From contig SFDZ01000006.1 of the NCBI GenBank assembly GCA_004557405.1, positions 1-64,000 of the forward strand: DNA of 64,000 nt, written 5' to 3'. Numbering within the stretch: position 1 is the stretch's first letter; each line of letters starts with the position of its first letter. Source of the DNA: Bacteroidales bacterium. GTDB lineage: Bacteria; Bacteroidota; Bacteroidia; Bacteroidales; Paludibacteraceae. Position numbers and translations under genes: made by a program. The notes below the pieces were generated by a model that was given only the letters and a program-made list of their open reading frames with translations, was not told where the DNA came from and searched no databases. Shown one piece after another: positions 26,366 to 35,645 of the stretch.

Positions 26366-28345
26366 ATGATGAAAAAATTGTACTTTTTAATTTTAGGGGG
26401 GGGTAAGGTTAAAATTTCTTATTTACTCCTCGCCTTTCTGTTTGCCACCACCACCGCCGCCACGGCCGAGGTACTTCTGAACGAAAATTTTGAGTATGAG
26501 GGAACTCTATTGTATAATTCTGGGACAAATGGCTGGTGGAAATATGCCTCGAATGCAGCAGCAGAAATTTCATTTGCCACCACACCTGCACTTTCTTATC
26601 CAGAATATCAGCCTGTAGGTATTGGACGTAGTGTACAACTTACAAACACAGCAAGTGGTCAAGATTTATACAAATTATTTCCAAAGGCTGTTGGCAGTGG
26701 AGATTTATACATTTCTGCACTTATAAACATTACAAATGTAGAAGATGTAACGACAGCTAATGCTACACATTTTTTATGCATCATTCCTCAAACCAAAAGC
26801 GGTTTAAAAGATGGAGGAAGTGGCTCAGAATATGCAAAATTATACGCATACAAATCATCTGAAGGCAAATATAAATTAGCCGTTACACGTTCCAGCAGCA
26901 CTCTCTCAACAACTACTGATGAATACAACTATGGAACAACATATTTGATTGTTGTAAAATATACATTTGTTGATGGTGTTACAAACGATATCGTTACACT
27001 ATATGTTAACCCTGCGAAAACAGCCGAGCCAACCACCGCCAATGCAATTTACTCGTCTGGTAATGATGGAGATGCATCAACTAGTTATGGTGGCATTACA
27101 GCCATAGAATTACGCCAAGGACAAACCTCAACTAAAAACGCCGCCACCCTTACCATCGACGCTATCCGCGTAGCCACCACATGGGCAGAACTATTCCCAA
27201 GCGCCACAACCGATCCGGATCCTAAAAAACCGGTCATCAGCGCACCTGAAAGTATCAAATTTGGCAGCAGTTACTATGTACTGACCGGCGAATCGTACGA
27301 TGTAACCGTCAATATCAAAGGCACCAATCTCGAAGGCGATGTTACATTTGCCGTGGACTGCGACCAAGTAACACTGTCGGCTGCATCGGCCACCAAAGAA
27401 CAGGTGATGAGCGCCGACGGTTTCGAACTGACACTGACGCTGAAAGCCACCGGCGCCACCTGCGACCCGAAACTGCAAATCGCCTCGACGAACGCCACCA
27501 CCGTCGAAGTGCCCATCACATGGACAGTACTGACGACCATCGACGTAGCCGACTTGGCAGAACTGCGTGCCAAAGCCGCTACTGTCAATTTGGAAGGGGA
27601 ACCGGTATTCCGCATCACAAACCCGGTTGTGGTGTCGTACCAAGACGGCGACAAATACATCTATCTGCAAGACGATAAAGGCGGCATACGCATGCAATAT
27701 GTGTCTAGCATATTAAGCACCACGACCTTGCCGACCGGCACAAAAATAGCCGCCGGTTTGTTGGGTACCGTTTCCGATAATTTTGGCTACGAATTTATTC
27801 CTTCTCGCGACATCACCATCGATGGCACAGCCACCGTGAATGCCGTTACAGCCACGTTGGCCGAGATTGACGCCGACAAAGCCGCATACGTCGATCGGCT
27901 CGTGCGCATCGAACATGTTACGTTCAATAACGCCGGAGGAACATTTGGTACAGCGCAAGAAACTTTCTCACAAGACGATAAAGAGGCCGCCTTGCGCCTA
28001 TTCAATAGCGTTACGGACATCGCCGAACAAACCATTCCTGCACGGGCTACCGTTGTCGGCATCTCCACATCGACCTCGAAACTGCTGATTGCGCCGCGCG
28101 GTTGGAGCGACATCACCGTCGAATCCTCGACCGTAGCCATCGACAAAGCCACCATCGCGACGAATTGCTACACGCAAGCCGGCATGCTGATTGTCGAAAA
28201 TGCAACGACCGACATTGCCGTTTACAATCTGACAGGCATCTGTGTGGCCAAAGCCGCCGCCATGCCATACGCCTCATTTACCTTACCGCAAGGCGTTTAC
28301 GCTGTCAAAATGAACGGGCAGACCTGCAAAGTAGTTGTAAAATAA
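26366..28345 (+). CDS. T9SS-secreted multidomain protein with a poly-G tract in its signal peptide
   Basis: A 659-aa protein that starts at the tandem ATG 26366/26369, downstream of its -7 box. The signal peptide is odd: MMKKLYFLIL, a Gly11-13 stretch from eight G bases, then KVKISYLLLAFLFATTTAATA. The first domain (about 35-270) looks like a secreted beta-sandwich; the middle (about 290-385) is Ig-like; the next part (about 390-580) resembles the OB-like DUF5689 domain (VADLAELRAKA, YIYLQDDKGGIRMQY). The tail (about 595-659: VYNLTGICVAKAA, LPQGVYAVKMNGQTCKVVVK) is a type A T9SS sorting domain. The 5' part is A+T rich and the 3' part G+C rich, with a change near 27120. Function unknown. Confidence 0.82.
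   Translation: MMKKLYFLILGGGKVKISYLLLAFLFATTTAATAEVLLNENFEYEGTLLYNSGTNGWWKYASNAAAEISFATTPALSYPEYQPVGIGRSVQLTNTASGQDLYKLFPKAVGSGDLYISALINITNVEDVTTANATHFLCIIPQTKSGLKDGGSGSEYAKLYAYKSSEGKYKLAVTRSSSTLSTTTDEYNYGTTYLIVVKYTFVDGVTNDIVTLYVNPAKTAEPTTANAIYSSGNDGDASTSYGGITAIELRQGQTSTKNAATLTIDAIRVATTWAELFPSATTDPDPKKPVISAPESIKFGSSYYVLTGESYDVTVNIKGTNLEGDVTFAVDCDQVTLSAASATKEQVMSADGFELTLTLKATGATCDPKLQIASTNATTVEVPITWTVLTTIDVADLAELRAKAATVNLEGEPVFRITNPVVVSYQDGDKYIYLQDDKGGIRMQYVSSILSTTTLPTGTKIAAGLLGTVSDNFGYEFIPSRDITIDGTATVNAVTATLAEIDADKAAYVDRLVRIEHVTFNNAGGTFGTAQETFSQDDKEAALRLFNSVTDIAEQTIPARATVVGISTSTSKLLIAPRGWSDITVESSTVAIDKATIATNCYTQAGMLIVENATTDIAVYNLTGICVAKAAAMPYASFTLPQGVYAVKMNGQTCKVVVK
26396..26403 (+). repeat. 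G8 homopolymer inside the signal-peptide coding region
   Basis: Eight consecutive G bases encode Gly11-13 of the T9SS cargo protein. A change of one base would shift the frame before the mature protein, so this could be a phase-variation switch or a site of sequencing error. Confidence 0.85.
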
Positions 28346-28367
28346 CGCCCTAATTATCACACTTGTA

Positions 28368-28401
28368 AATGTGCGGCAACCGCAAAAAGTTGTCGCACAT
28401 T
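28368..28401 (+). terminator. Hairpin between two T9SS cargo genes
   Basis: A 13-bp stem with one wobble pair (28368-28380 with 28389-28401) around loop CGCAAAAA, followed by TTTG but no long T-run. It may attenuate rather than fully stop transcription. Confidence 0.6.
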
Positions 28402-28422
28402 TGTACAAACACATCATCGATT

Positions 28423-30687
28423 ATGAAAAAATTAGTTTCATTATTGACTGTTTTGTCAATGGCACTTGTGCCGTTATCGGCCGACGACGAACTGCTGAGC
28501 AACGCCGGTTTTGAATTGTTTGAAGCAGGAACATTTACCGATTGGCACATTCCGCTAGGTATGGCCGCTGCCGAAACGACCGACAAAGTAGAAGGCGCGC
28601 AAGCCCTGAAAACCGTCGAAGTAACCCTTACCAAAGCGTATGTACAGCAAGCCGTTTCGACCCTCGGCACCGACTTGCAAGCCGGCGACACCTGCGAGGT
28701 GCGCATACGCTACAAAGTGCTGACCGCGCAACCCGGCGGCGACATCTGCCTCGACTGTTATTGGGAACACAGCAGGGACGGAGAGTTGAAACACGACTCG
28801 GTGACGCTGCGCACACAACCCTTCACTGCCAACGTATGGAGCGAAAAAACCGTGCGCACCACCGTACCCGAAGGCGCATCACGATTCAACTTCCGCGTCG
28901 GTATAACAAAAAAGTCGGTGGTGCTGCTCGACGACTGCAGTTTTCGGCGCGTTGCCAATGCCACCACCGAACCGCGCCTCACCGTTACACCCACGGCACT
29001 GAACAGCGTGTCGGCCGCCATAAACACCACCGCCAACATGACACCGCTCACCATCCGCCAGGCCAACCTGACTACGCCCGTAACGCTCGAAATAACCGGT
29101 GCAAACAGAGATTGTTTCAGCCTATCGACCAACAGCATCACGGCCGCCGAAGCGCAAGTCGTTGTGTCGTACCACCCCACGACCGTGGGCACACACAAGG
29201 CGACGTTGATTATCGAGAGCAGCAACCACCCCGAACTATCGCAAACCATCAGCCTGACGGGCAAAAGTTACGACCCTGCGCAGCCACCCACACTGAGCAT
29301 CGCACCGGCGAGCATTGCGCCTTTTACAGCCGCCGTCAATGCCGACAGCAGCATCACAGTGCAACTGACCAGCACCAACTGCATCGACTATGTGTATGCC
29401 AAAGTAGAACATCTGCAAGGCGCCGCATTCACCATCAACAATTCGATGTTCACACAAAACACAACCGTGCCTGTGCGCATCACATTCCACCCCACGGCAG
29501 CAGGCACTTATAGTTCGCGCATCACATTCTCGAGCGACAAAGCCGACGATGTGGCGATTACCGTAACGGGCACAGCCACAGGTACAGCCGGCACAGCCGA
29601 CTACGACTCGACCTTTGTGTGGACGATGGACAATCCGCGCACACTGTTGGTGGAACCATTCAGCACCACCGACCACAACCACACAATCGCCTTGGATGGT
29701 TGGCAAAATGTTGTGCTGCAAGGTCAACGCCCTTGGTGGGGATTTGCCGACAAAGACGCACAAGACAACATCATCGACCACTACGCCAAAGCCACGGCTT
29801 ATGTGTGGCAGCAAACCGAGGACGACCCGTGGGAAATGTGGCTGGTAACACCACCGCTCGACTACCTCAATGCGGCATCGCAACTATTCACGTTCCGTGT
29901 GATGGGCAATTTTATGTTCGAGGGACACTCCACCGTGTTGGAAGTTTATTACATCGACACCATACCGGACAAAGGTCTTTACAAGCAGAAACTCGACATC
30001 GACATTCCCGCCGATAAAGACCAAAATGGCGAGTGGTACGAATTTCACCTCGACCTCGCCGGACAAAACATTGCCGATGTCTTTTTCATGGCTTTCCGTT
30101 TTGCAGGCAATAGCGGCAACGCCAACTCCACCACCTACTACATCGACGATGTGTCGTGGGGGCGCACCGACATACCGACGCTGAATGCCGACTCGGCATC
30201 CGTCATCATGACCGCCACCAAAAGTACCGCCATCACATCAACGCCCATAACGGTAACCACCAAAAATCTCACCGAGCCCATCAAACTGACCATCGGTGGT
30301 GCCAATGCCGGACGGTTTGAACTATCGACCAACACGTTACCGACCTCCGGCGGACAATTCACCGTCGCATTCGAGTCGGACACCGAAGGCGTACACGAAG
30401 CCTACATCAAATTGGCATCGCGTGGCGCCGCCGACAAATACATCGCCCTGTCCGTGTTGGTCAAAGCCACTACCGGCCTCAACGCCATCGACAACGATCG
30501 CACATACGTTTGGGCTGAAAACGCCACGCTACACATCCACGCCGACGAACCGCACAACATCGTCGTACACGATGCCGCGGGTCGCTGCATTTGGCAACAA
30601 CACACCTCGACAGCAACGCTACCGGCCGCTGCGGGCATCTATTTTGTCGCTATCGACAACAGAATCGTCAAAATAGTTGTGCCATAA
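28423..30687 (+). CDS. T9SS-secreted protein with choice-of-anchor and Ig-like repeats
   Basis: A 754-aa protein with a signal peptide (MKKLVSLLTVLSMALVPLSA) starting at ATG 28423; an upstream in-frame ATG at 28369 lies in the hairpin and is rejected. Domains in order: a galactose-binding-like fold (about 20-190), two ASH/choice-of-anchor D-like beta repeats (about 195-300 and 303-400), a choice-of-anchor J jelly roll (about 415-600, ending YYIDDVSWG), a third repeat (about 605-690) and a type A T9SS sorting tail (about 695-754, ending IYFVAIDNRIVKIVVP). The repeats share an xxGxFxLSxNxL pattern. Such proteins are secreted or anchored to the surface; no catalytic motif is visible. It follows the previous cargo gene by 77 nt and may be co-transcribed. 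Confidence 0.85.
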   Translation: MKKLVSLLTVLSMALVPLSADDELLSNAGFELFEAGTFTDWHIPLGMAAAETTDKVEGAQALKTVEVTLTKAYVQQAVSTLGTDLQAGDTCEVRIRYKVLTAQPGGDICLDCYWEHSRDGELKHDSVTLRTQPFTANVWSEKTVRTTVPEGASRFNFRVGITKKSVVLLDDCSFRRVANATTEPRLTVTPTALNSVSAAINTTANMTPLTIRQANLTTPVTLEITGANRDCFSLSTNSITAAEAQVVVSYHPTTVGTHKATLIIESSNHPELSQTISLTGKSYDPAQPPTLSIAPASIAPFTAAVNADSSITVQLTSTNCIDYVYAKVEHLQGAAFTINNSMFTQNTTVPVRITFHPTAAGTYSSRITFSSDKADDVAITVTGTATGTAGTADYDSTFVWTMDNPRTLLVEPFSTTDHNHTIALDGWQNVVLQGQRPWWGFADKDAQDNIIDHYAKATAYVWQQTEDDPWEMWLVTPPLDYLNAASQLFTFRVMGNFMFEGHSTVLEVYYIDTIPDKGLYKQKLDIDIPADKDQNGEWYEFHLDLAGQNIADVFFMAFRFAGNSGNANSTTYYIDDVSWGRTDIPTLNADSASVIMTATKSTAITSTPITVTTKNLTEPIKLTIGGANAGRFELSTNTLPTSGGQFTVAFESDTEGVHEAYIKLASRGAADKYIALSVLVKATTGLNAIDNDRTYVWAENATLHIHADEPHNIVVHDAAGRCIWQQHTSTATLPAAAGIYFVAIDNRIVKIVVP

Positions 30688-30722
30688 AACAACGCGCACA
30701 AGGCGCATCGACCACCATCGAC

Positions 30723-30757
30723 AACGGGATTGTTCGCTTTCGGGCACAATCCCGTTT
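30723..30757 (+). terminator. Hairpin terminator after the second T9SS cargo gene
   Basis: A perfect 11-bp stem (30723-30733 with 30747-30757) with a 13-nt loop. It overlaps the -33 box of the next promoter. Confidence 0.7.
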
Positions 30758-30785
30758 GTCATATCATACTTTTTGCGTAATTTTG
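30755..30785 (+). promoter_or_regulatory. Promoter for the membrane-protein pair at 30817
   Basis: TTTG 30755-30758, a 19-nt spacer and TAATTTTG 30778-30785; the start codon is 31 nt further. Confidence 0.7.
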
Positions 30786-30816
30786 CAAATCATTTGTAGT
30801 CAACCATTCACACACG

Positions 30817-31809
30817 ATGCAGATTCTGAAAAAATTACAAACGCTATTGCCGCTGCAACACATCATTGCCATTATCGTTGCCGGCTTGCTGTGGTTTTTG
30901 CCCGACATGTTCGGCACACGCCATGCACAAAGTGCCTACGCATTTGTAGTGCTCGGCCAATACCAATGGTTTGCATTGCCGGCCTTGTGGGCGCACATTG
31001 TCCAATATCTTTGCTGGACAGTCATTGTCTATTGGATAACGTTGATGTGCGAACATTACCGCATATTGCCGATGCGCAGTGCGTTGCCCGTCATCATTTT
31101 GTTGGCAGCCGGTGCGGCCAACAGCCGTTGGCAGTTTTTCGACGCGTCCACCGTGGCTTTTGTCGGGTTGCTGCTGACGTTGTCGCAACTGCTGTCGATG
31201 TACGAGCAAAAGCGGGAATGCATTGCCCAAACGTTCAACTGCGGATTGTTCATCATGTGCGCCGTGCTGTTCGATTTCGACTACGTTTGGCTGATACCGC
31301 TCGTGCTGTTCGGTTTCATACTCTTTGGGGCGCTCACCGCACGCACATTTTGTACATTTTTGGCAGGAATATTCATGCCGTTATTCCTTGTCGCAGGTGG
31401 TTTCTTTTTGGCCGACCGTTTGCCCGAACTCGCCTCCGGCATACCTGCGCCCGCATTATTCGACATCCGGCGCATAGCAACACCGCTCGCCTCCGAAGTG
31501 GTTTTTGCAGTAACGCTATGCACGGTATTCGCAGGCTCGTTGCTGTGTCGGTTCGTATCGGGCAGCAACTACAATCTGCACACACGCCTCAACTACCTGT
31601 TCATCAACTGCGGCTTGGTTTACACGCTGATTGTTGCGATTCTGTTCATGCGATTCGATGCGCTGCTACTCGTGCCATTCACGTTTCTGTTGCTCATCAT
31701 CTGCTTCTATTTTGCCACCAACACCACCACCAAATGTGCCAACATATTGTTTTGGATTTTTTTGACGGCCGTTGTGGTGTGTCGCACACTTTTTGCATTT
31801 GGGTTCTGA
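30817..31809 (+). CDS. Polytopic membrane protein, possibly DUF6427-like
   Basis: A 330-aa protein made almost entirely of hydrophobic helices (about nine or ten), with short loops and few charges. The layout and the C-terminal run of helices resemble DUF6427 membrane proteins of Bacteroidota, but I cannot confirm the family and no motif gives a function. It has its own promoter and ends 1 nt before the next gene, so the two are co-expressed. Confidence 0.7.
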   Translation: MQILKKLQTLLPLQHIIAIIVAGLLWFLPDMFGTRHAQSAYAFVVLGQYQWFALPALWAHIVQYLCWTVIVYWITLMCEHYRILPMRSALPVIILLAAGAANSRWQFFDASTVAFVGLLLTLSQLLSMYEQKRECIAQTFNCGLFIMCAVLFDFDYVWLIPLVLFGFILFGALTARTFCTFLAGIFMPLFLVAGGFFLADRLPELASGIPAPALFDIRRIATPLASEVVFAVTLCTVFAGSLLCRFVSGSNYNLHTRLNYLFINCGLVYTLIVAILFMRFDALLLVPFTFLLLIICFYFATNTTTKCANILFWIFLTAVVVCRTLFAFGF

Positions 31810-31810
31810 C

Positions 31811-32254
31811 ATGTTGACCGATTTTGCCGAATATGGATACGCAGGTCTCTTTTTGGCTGCTTTTTTGGCAGCCACCATCTTGCCGTTCAGTTCCGAAGTA
31901 GTCTTTTCGGCGCTGGTTTTCGGCGGCTTGAATGCGTGGATATGCGTACTATGCGCCACTTTTGGCAATTGGTTGGGCGGAATCACCTGCTATTGGTTGG
32001 GGCGCCTCGGCAAAATAGAATGGATAGAAAAATGGCTGCATGTGTCGCACGACAAAATCGAACGCACACGCAAATGGTTCGTGCGCTATGGCGATTGGAT
32101 ATCGTTCTTCTCGTTTCTGCCATTCGTTGGCGACATCATCGCCGTGGCTGCCGGATTTATGCGCTGCAACTTCCGGATTGCATCGACAGCCATGCTTGTC
32201 GGCAAATTTGCACGCTATTTGCTGTGGATGTACGTACACGGATTATTGTTCTGA
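31811..32254 (+). CDS. YqaA-family (DedA/VTT-like) membrane protein
   Basis: A 147-aa inner-membrane protein beginning at ATG 31811, 1 nt after the previous stop. It has the VTT-family layout: an N-terminal helix with AAFLAATILPFSSEVVF, the conserved GNWLGGITCYWLGR stretch and RYGDWISFFSFLPFVGD, matching the F/Y-G-x3-x-R-x-P-x2-G-type signature of DedA relatives, here degenerate. YqaA proteins are short DedA relatives. DedA proteins are tied to lipid carrier recycling and membrane potential, but a role here is only inferred. Confidence 0.85.
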   Translation: MLTDFAEYGYAGLFLAAFLAATILPFSSEVVFSALVFGGLNAWICVLCATFGNWLGGITCYWLGRLGKIEWIEKWLHVSHDKIERTRKWFVRYGDWISFFSFLPFVGDIIAVAAGFMRCNFRIASTAMLVGKFARYLLWMYVHGLLF

Positions 32255-32295
32255 CTCCCGACAAAAAAATTCTAACAAAAAAATCCGCCCCGATT

Positions 32296-32327
32296 ATTGT
32301 ATAATTCAAAAAGAAAACGTACATTTG
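32296..32327 (+). promoter_or_regulatory. Promoter for the rsfS-ftsH-cdsA operon
   Basis: ATTG at 32296-32299 (a weak -33), a 20-nt spacer and TACATTTG at 32320-32327, 19 nt before the rsfS ATG. Confidence 0.6.
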
Positions 32328-32346
32328 TAGTTTAATTTTTTAGAGT

Positions 32347-32706
32347 ATGAAGAAAGACGAAAAAAAACTGATTGATGCCATCATTGCCGGCATGCAGGAG
32401 AAGAAAGCCAAACGCATTGTAACCGTGGATATGACCAAACTGAACGCGCCGTGTCAGCACTTTGTGATATGCGAAGGCGACTCCAACGTACACGTTACCG
32501 CCATCGCCTACGAGGTGAAAGACTATGTGCGCAAAAACGCCGGCGAAAAACCATTTGCCTCCGACGGTTTCGAAAACAGCGAATGGATTGCGCTCGACTA
32601 CGGCGCAGTCATCGTACACATATTCCGCCGCGAAACACGCGCCTTCTACGACATCGAACACCTTTGGGCCGATGCCGTCATCACCGAATACCCCGACGTA
32701 GAATAA
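32347..32706 (+). CDS. rsfS: Ribosome silencing factor RsfS
   Basis: A 119-aa protein of the RsfS/Iojap family that binds ribosomal protein uL14 and blocks subunit joining when nutrients are short. The core ICEGDSNVHVTAIAYEV and the C-terminal WIALDYGAVIVHIF and REFYDIEHLW-like segment (here RAFYDIEHLW) match. First gene of an apparent operon with ftsH, cdsA, psd and a CPBP protease. Confidence 0.95.
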   Translation: MKKDEKKLIDAIIAGMQEKKAKRIVTVDMTKLNAPCQHFVICEGDSNVHVTAIAYEVKDYVRKNAGEKPFASDGFENSEWIALDYGAVIVHIFRRETRAFYDIEHLWADAVITEYPDVE

Positions 32707-32730
32707 AACGACGACACTAACCACAACGCT

Positions 32731-34743
32731 ATGAACGACCAACAAAACAAACCACAAACGACACCGCAGACCAACAAGCCGAAACCGTTCAAACCACGAT
32801 TCAACTTCTATTGGATCTATTTGGCCATCGGCATATTCTTCCTCATGTCGGTATTCTACGACGGCAACTCGTCGTCCAAAGAAGTTACCTACTCCAAATT
32901 GGAAACCGGATTGCGCAATGGGTGTGTCAAATCGTTGACCGTCAACATCACCCAAAACCGCGTAGAAGCCGAAATAGAGCCCACTTGCGCCAAACAGTTC
33001 TTTGCCGGCGAAACCGCTGCCGACGACAAACTGCTGCACATCTACACCACCGTGCCATCGGTCGAAGAGTTTTCGAAACTCATTGCCGAACTGCAAAAAG
33101 AGGCCTTGTTCACCGGCGAAGTTTCCTACAAAGACGGCAAAGACTACCTCGACATGTTTCTATTCTCGGTACTGCCGTTCCTGCTGCTCATTTTATTCTT
33201 CATCTTGATGACACGACGCATGAGCAACGGCGCCGGAGGCATTTTCAGCGTAGGCAAATCGAAAGCGCAACTATTCGACAAAGACGATAAAAGCAAAACC
33301 AAAGTAACATTCAAGGACGTAGCCGGATTGGCCGGCGCCAAACAGGAAGTCGAAGAGATAGTATCGTTCCTGAAAAATCCGAAAAAATACACCGATTTGG
33401 GCGGCAAAATTCCCAAAGGTGCTCTGCTTGTCGGACCTCCGGGAACAGGTAAAACCCTGTTGGCCAAAGCCGTAGCCGGCGAAGCCGACGTGCCATTCTT
33501 CTCCATGTCGGGCAGCGACTTTGTGGAGATGTTCGTAGGCGTGGGCGCCAGCCGCGTGCGCGACCTCTTCCGCCAAGCCAAAGAGAAAGCACCGTGCATC
33601 GTATTCATCGACGAGATTGATGCCGTAGGACGGGCACGCTCCAACAACATGCGCATGGGCGGCAACGACGAACGCGAAAGTACACTGAATCAACTACTTA
33701 CCGAAATGGACGGATTCGGCACCAACAGTGGCGTCATCATATTGGCAGCCACCAACCGCGCCGACATTCTAGACAAAGCACTGCTGCGTGCCGGACGTTT
33801 CGACCGCCAAATACATGTGGAACTGCCCGATGTGCACGAACGCAAAGAGATATTCGAAGTGCACCTGAAACCACTGAAACTCGGTGCATCTATCGACATC
33901 GACTTCTTGGCACGCCAAACGCCGGGATTTTCGGGCGCCGACATCGCCAACGTGTGCAACGAAGCCGCACTTATAGCCGCCCGCCACGACAAAGCGACCG
34001 TCGAAAAACAAGATTTCCTCGATGCCGTTGACCGTATCGTCGGCGGATTGGAGAAAAAGACCAAAATACTGACACAAGAGGAGAAACGCAACATCGCCTT
34101 CCACGAAGCCGGACACGCCACCATCAGTTGGTTGCTGCAATACGGCAACCCGCTCGTCAAAGTTACCATCGTGCCGCGAGGCGAAGCCCTTGGCGCAGCA
34201 TGGTATCTGCCCGAAGAGCGCCAACTGACCTCGAGCGAACACATACTCGACGACATCTGCTCGCTGCTGGGCGGACGCGCCGCCGAAGAGTTATTCTTCG
34301 ACACGCTCGACACAGGCGCCATCAACGACCTCGAACGCGCCACAAAAAAAGCATACGCCATGGTGGCCTATTTCGGCATGAGCGACAAATTGGCCAATAT
34401 GAGTTATTACGATTCGACCGGACAAGCCGACTACGGTTTCACCAAACCATACAGCGAAAAAACGGCCGAACTCATCGATGCCGAAGCCAAAAAAATAATC
34501 GCCGAACAATACGAACGCGCCAAAGCGATACTGACCGAGCACAAAGAAGGGCACAACCAATTAGCCCAAATTCTGCTCGAACGCGAAGTGCTGTTTGCCG
34601 AAGATGTCGAAAAAGTGCTTGGCAAACGCCCTTGGAAAAGCCGCGCCGACGAACTATTGCAAAGCGAAACACCGACCGACGTTGCCGACAACGACGAGGC
34701 ACCTGCGCCGGCCGAATCTAACGACAACCTAACCAACGCTTAA
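32731..34743 (+). CDS. ftsH: ATP-dependent zinc metalloprotease FtsH
   Basis: A 670-aa membrane protease that degrades damaged and regulatory membrane proteins. It has two transmembrane helices (about 26-43 and 143-161) flanking a periplasmic domain, the AAA module with Walker A GPPGTGKT (235-242), Walker B IVFIDEIDAVG (Asp294, Glu295) and the second region of homology ending RAGRFDR, and the M41 zinc site HEAGH (458-462). The C-terminal tail is acidic and low complexity. It is 24 nt after rsfS and 8 nt before cdsA. Confidence 0.98.
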   Translation: MNDQQNKPQTTPQTNKPKPFKPRFNFYWIYLAIGIFFLMSVFYDGNSSSKEVTYSKLETGLRNGCVKSLTVNITQNRVEAEIEPTCAKQFFAGETAADDKLLHIYTTVPSVEEFSKLIAELQKEALFTGEVSYKDGKDYLDMFLFSVLPFLLLILFFILMTRRMSNGAGGIFSVGKSKAQLFDKDDKSKTKVTFKDVAGLAGAKQEVEEIVSFLKNPKKYTDLGGKIPKGALLVGPPGTGKTLLAKAVAGEADVPFFSMSGSDFVEMFVGVGASRVRDLFRQAKEKAPCIVFIDEIDAVGRARSNNMRMGGNDERESTLNQLLTEMDGFGTNSGVIILAATNRADILDKALLRAGRFDRQIHVELPDVHERKEIFEVHLKPLKLGASIDIDFLARQTPGFSGADIANVCNEAALIAARHDKATVEKQDFLDAVDRIVGGLEKKTKILTQEEKRNIAFHEAGHATISWLLQYGNPLVKVTIVPRGEALGAAWYLPEERQLTSSEHILDDICSLLGGRAAEELFFDTLDTGAINDLERATKKAYAMVAYFGMSDKLANMSYYDSTGQADYGFTKPYSEKTAELIDAEAKKIIAEQYERAKAILTEHKEGHNQLAQILLEREVLFAEDVEKVLGKRPWKSRADELLQSETPTDVADNDEAPAPAESNDNLTNA

Positions 34744-34751
34744 ATACAAAC

Positions 34752-35630
34752 ATGGATCTAAAAAAACTTTTGGTACGCACACTGTCGGGAGCCGTTTTTG
34801 TGGCTGTACTCATCACCTCCATCATTGTCAGCGAATGGACATTTTTGGCACTGATGTTGGTGTTGTCGTCGCTCGGCATCAAAGAGTTTCACCACATTAC
34901 GCACGCACACCACCGCATCGAAGTGCAGCGCGGCACAGCCATCACGGCCAACTGTTTCTTGCAGTTAGGCGCATTTGCATACGCCTTTGCGTTCGACATT
35001 TTCAAATGGTTGGAACTGCCCCAACCGCGCCATGTCGCCCTGTTTTTTGTGCCGTACATTTTGGTGATTATCATCACGTTTGTGGCCGAATTGTTTCGCC
35101 ACTGCGAGCATCCGATGCACAATTTGGCCTATTTCGTTCTGGGACAGGTGTTTGTGTCGTTGCCGTTTGCCTCGCTCTACGGTATTCTCAGTTGGGGCGA
35201 CACTTGGCAACCACATTTGCTGTTGAGTATTTTTCTCATCATTTGGGTGAACGACACCTTTGCCTACTTGGTGGGCAGTGCTTTCGGCAAACATCATCTG
35301 CTGAAACATGTATCGCCGCACAAGTCGTGGGAAGGTTTCGTTGGCGGTGCCGTATTTGCCATCGGTGCCGGTTTGCTGTTGGGCTATTTCAAATTTGCGC
35401 CGGAAGAGGGGCTTAATCCGATGACATTGTGGCAATGGGCAGCCTTTGCCGTTGTTACAGTTGTATTCGGCACGCTCGGCGACCTGCTGGAGAGTCTTTT
35501 GAAACGTGCTGTCGGCAAAAAAGATGCCGGCAACATCATACCCGGACACGGCGGCATACTCGACCGTTTCGACAGCACCTTGTTAGCCGGACCGGCCATC
35601 TATCTGTATCTATTATTTGTGTTATCATAA
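34752..35630 (+). CDS. cdsA: Phosphatidate cytidylyltransferase
   Basis: A 292-aa membrane enzyme making CDP-diacylglycerol for phospholipid synthesis. It has about eight hydrophobic segments and the signature near the C-terminus: KDAGNIIPGHGGILDRFDS (about residues 256-274), with conserved Asp residues for metal binding. The NDTFAYLVGSAFGKH block is also typical. Its product is used by phosphatidylserine synthase, and the next gene decarboxylates phosphatidylserine. Confidence 0.95.
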   Translation: MDLKKLLVRTLSGAVFVAVLITSIIVSEWTFLALMLVLSSLGIKEFHHITHAHHRIEVQRGTAITANCFLQLGAFAYAFAFDIFKWLELPQPRHVALFFVPYILVIIITFVAELFRHCEHPMHNLAYFVLGQVFVSLPFASLYGILSWGDTWQPHLLLSIFLIIWVNDTFAYLVGSAFGKHHLLKHVSPHKSWEGFVGGAVFAIGAGLLLGYFKFAPEEGLNPMTLWQWAAFAVVTVVFGTLGDLLESLLKRAVGKKDAGNIIPGHGGILDRFDSTLLAGPAIYLYLLFVLS

Positions 35631-35645
35631 AAATTATTCAATATT

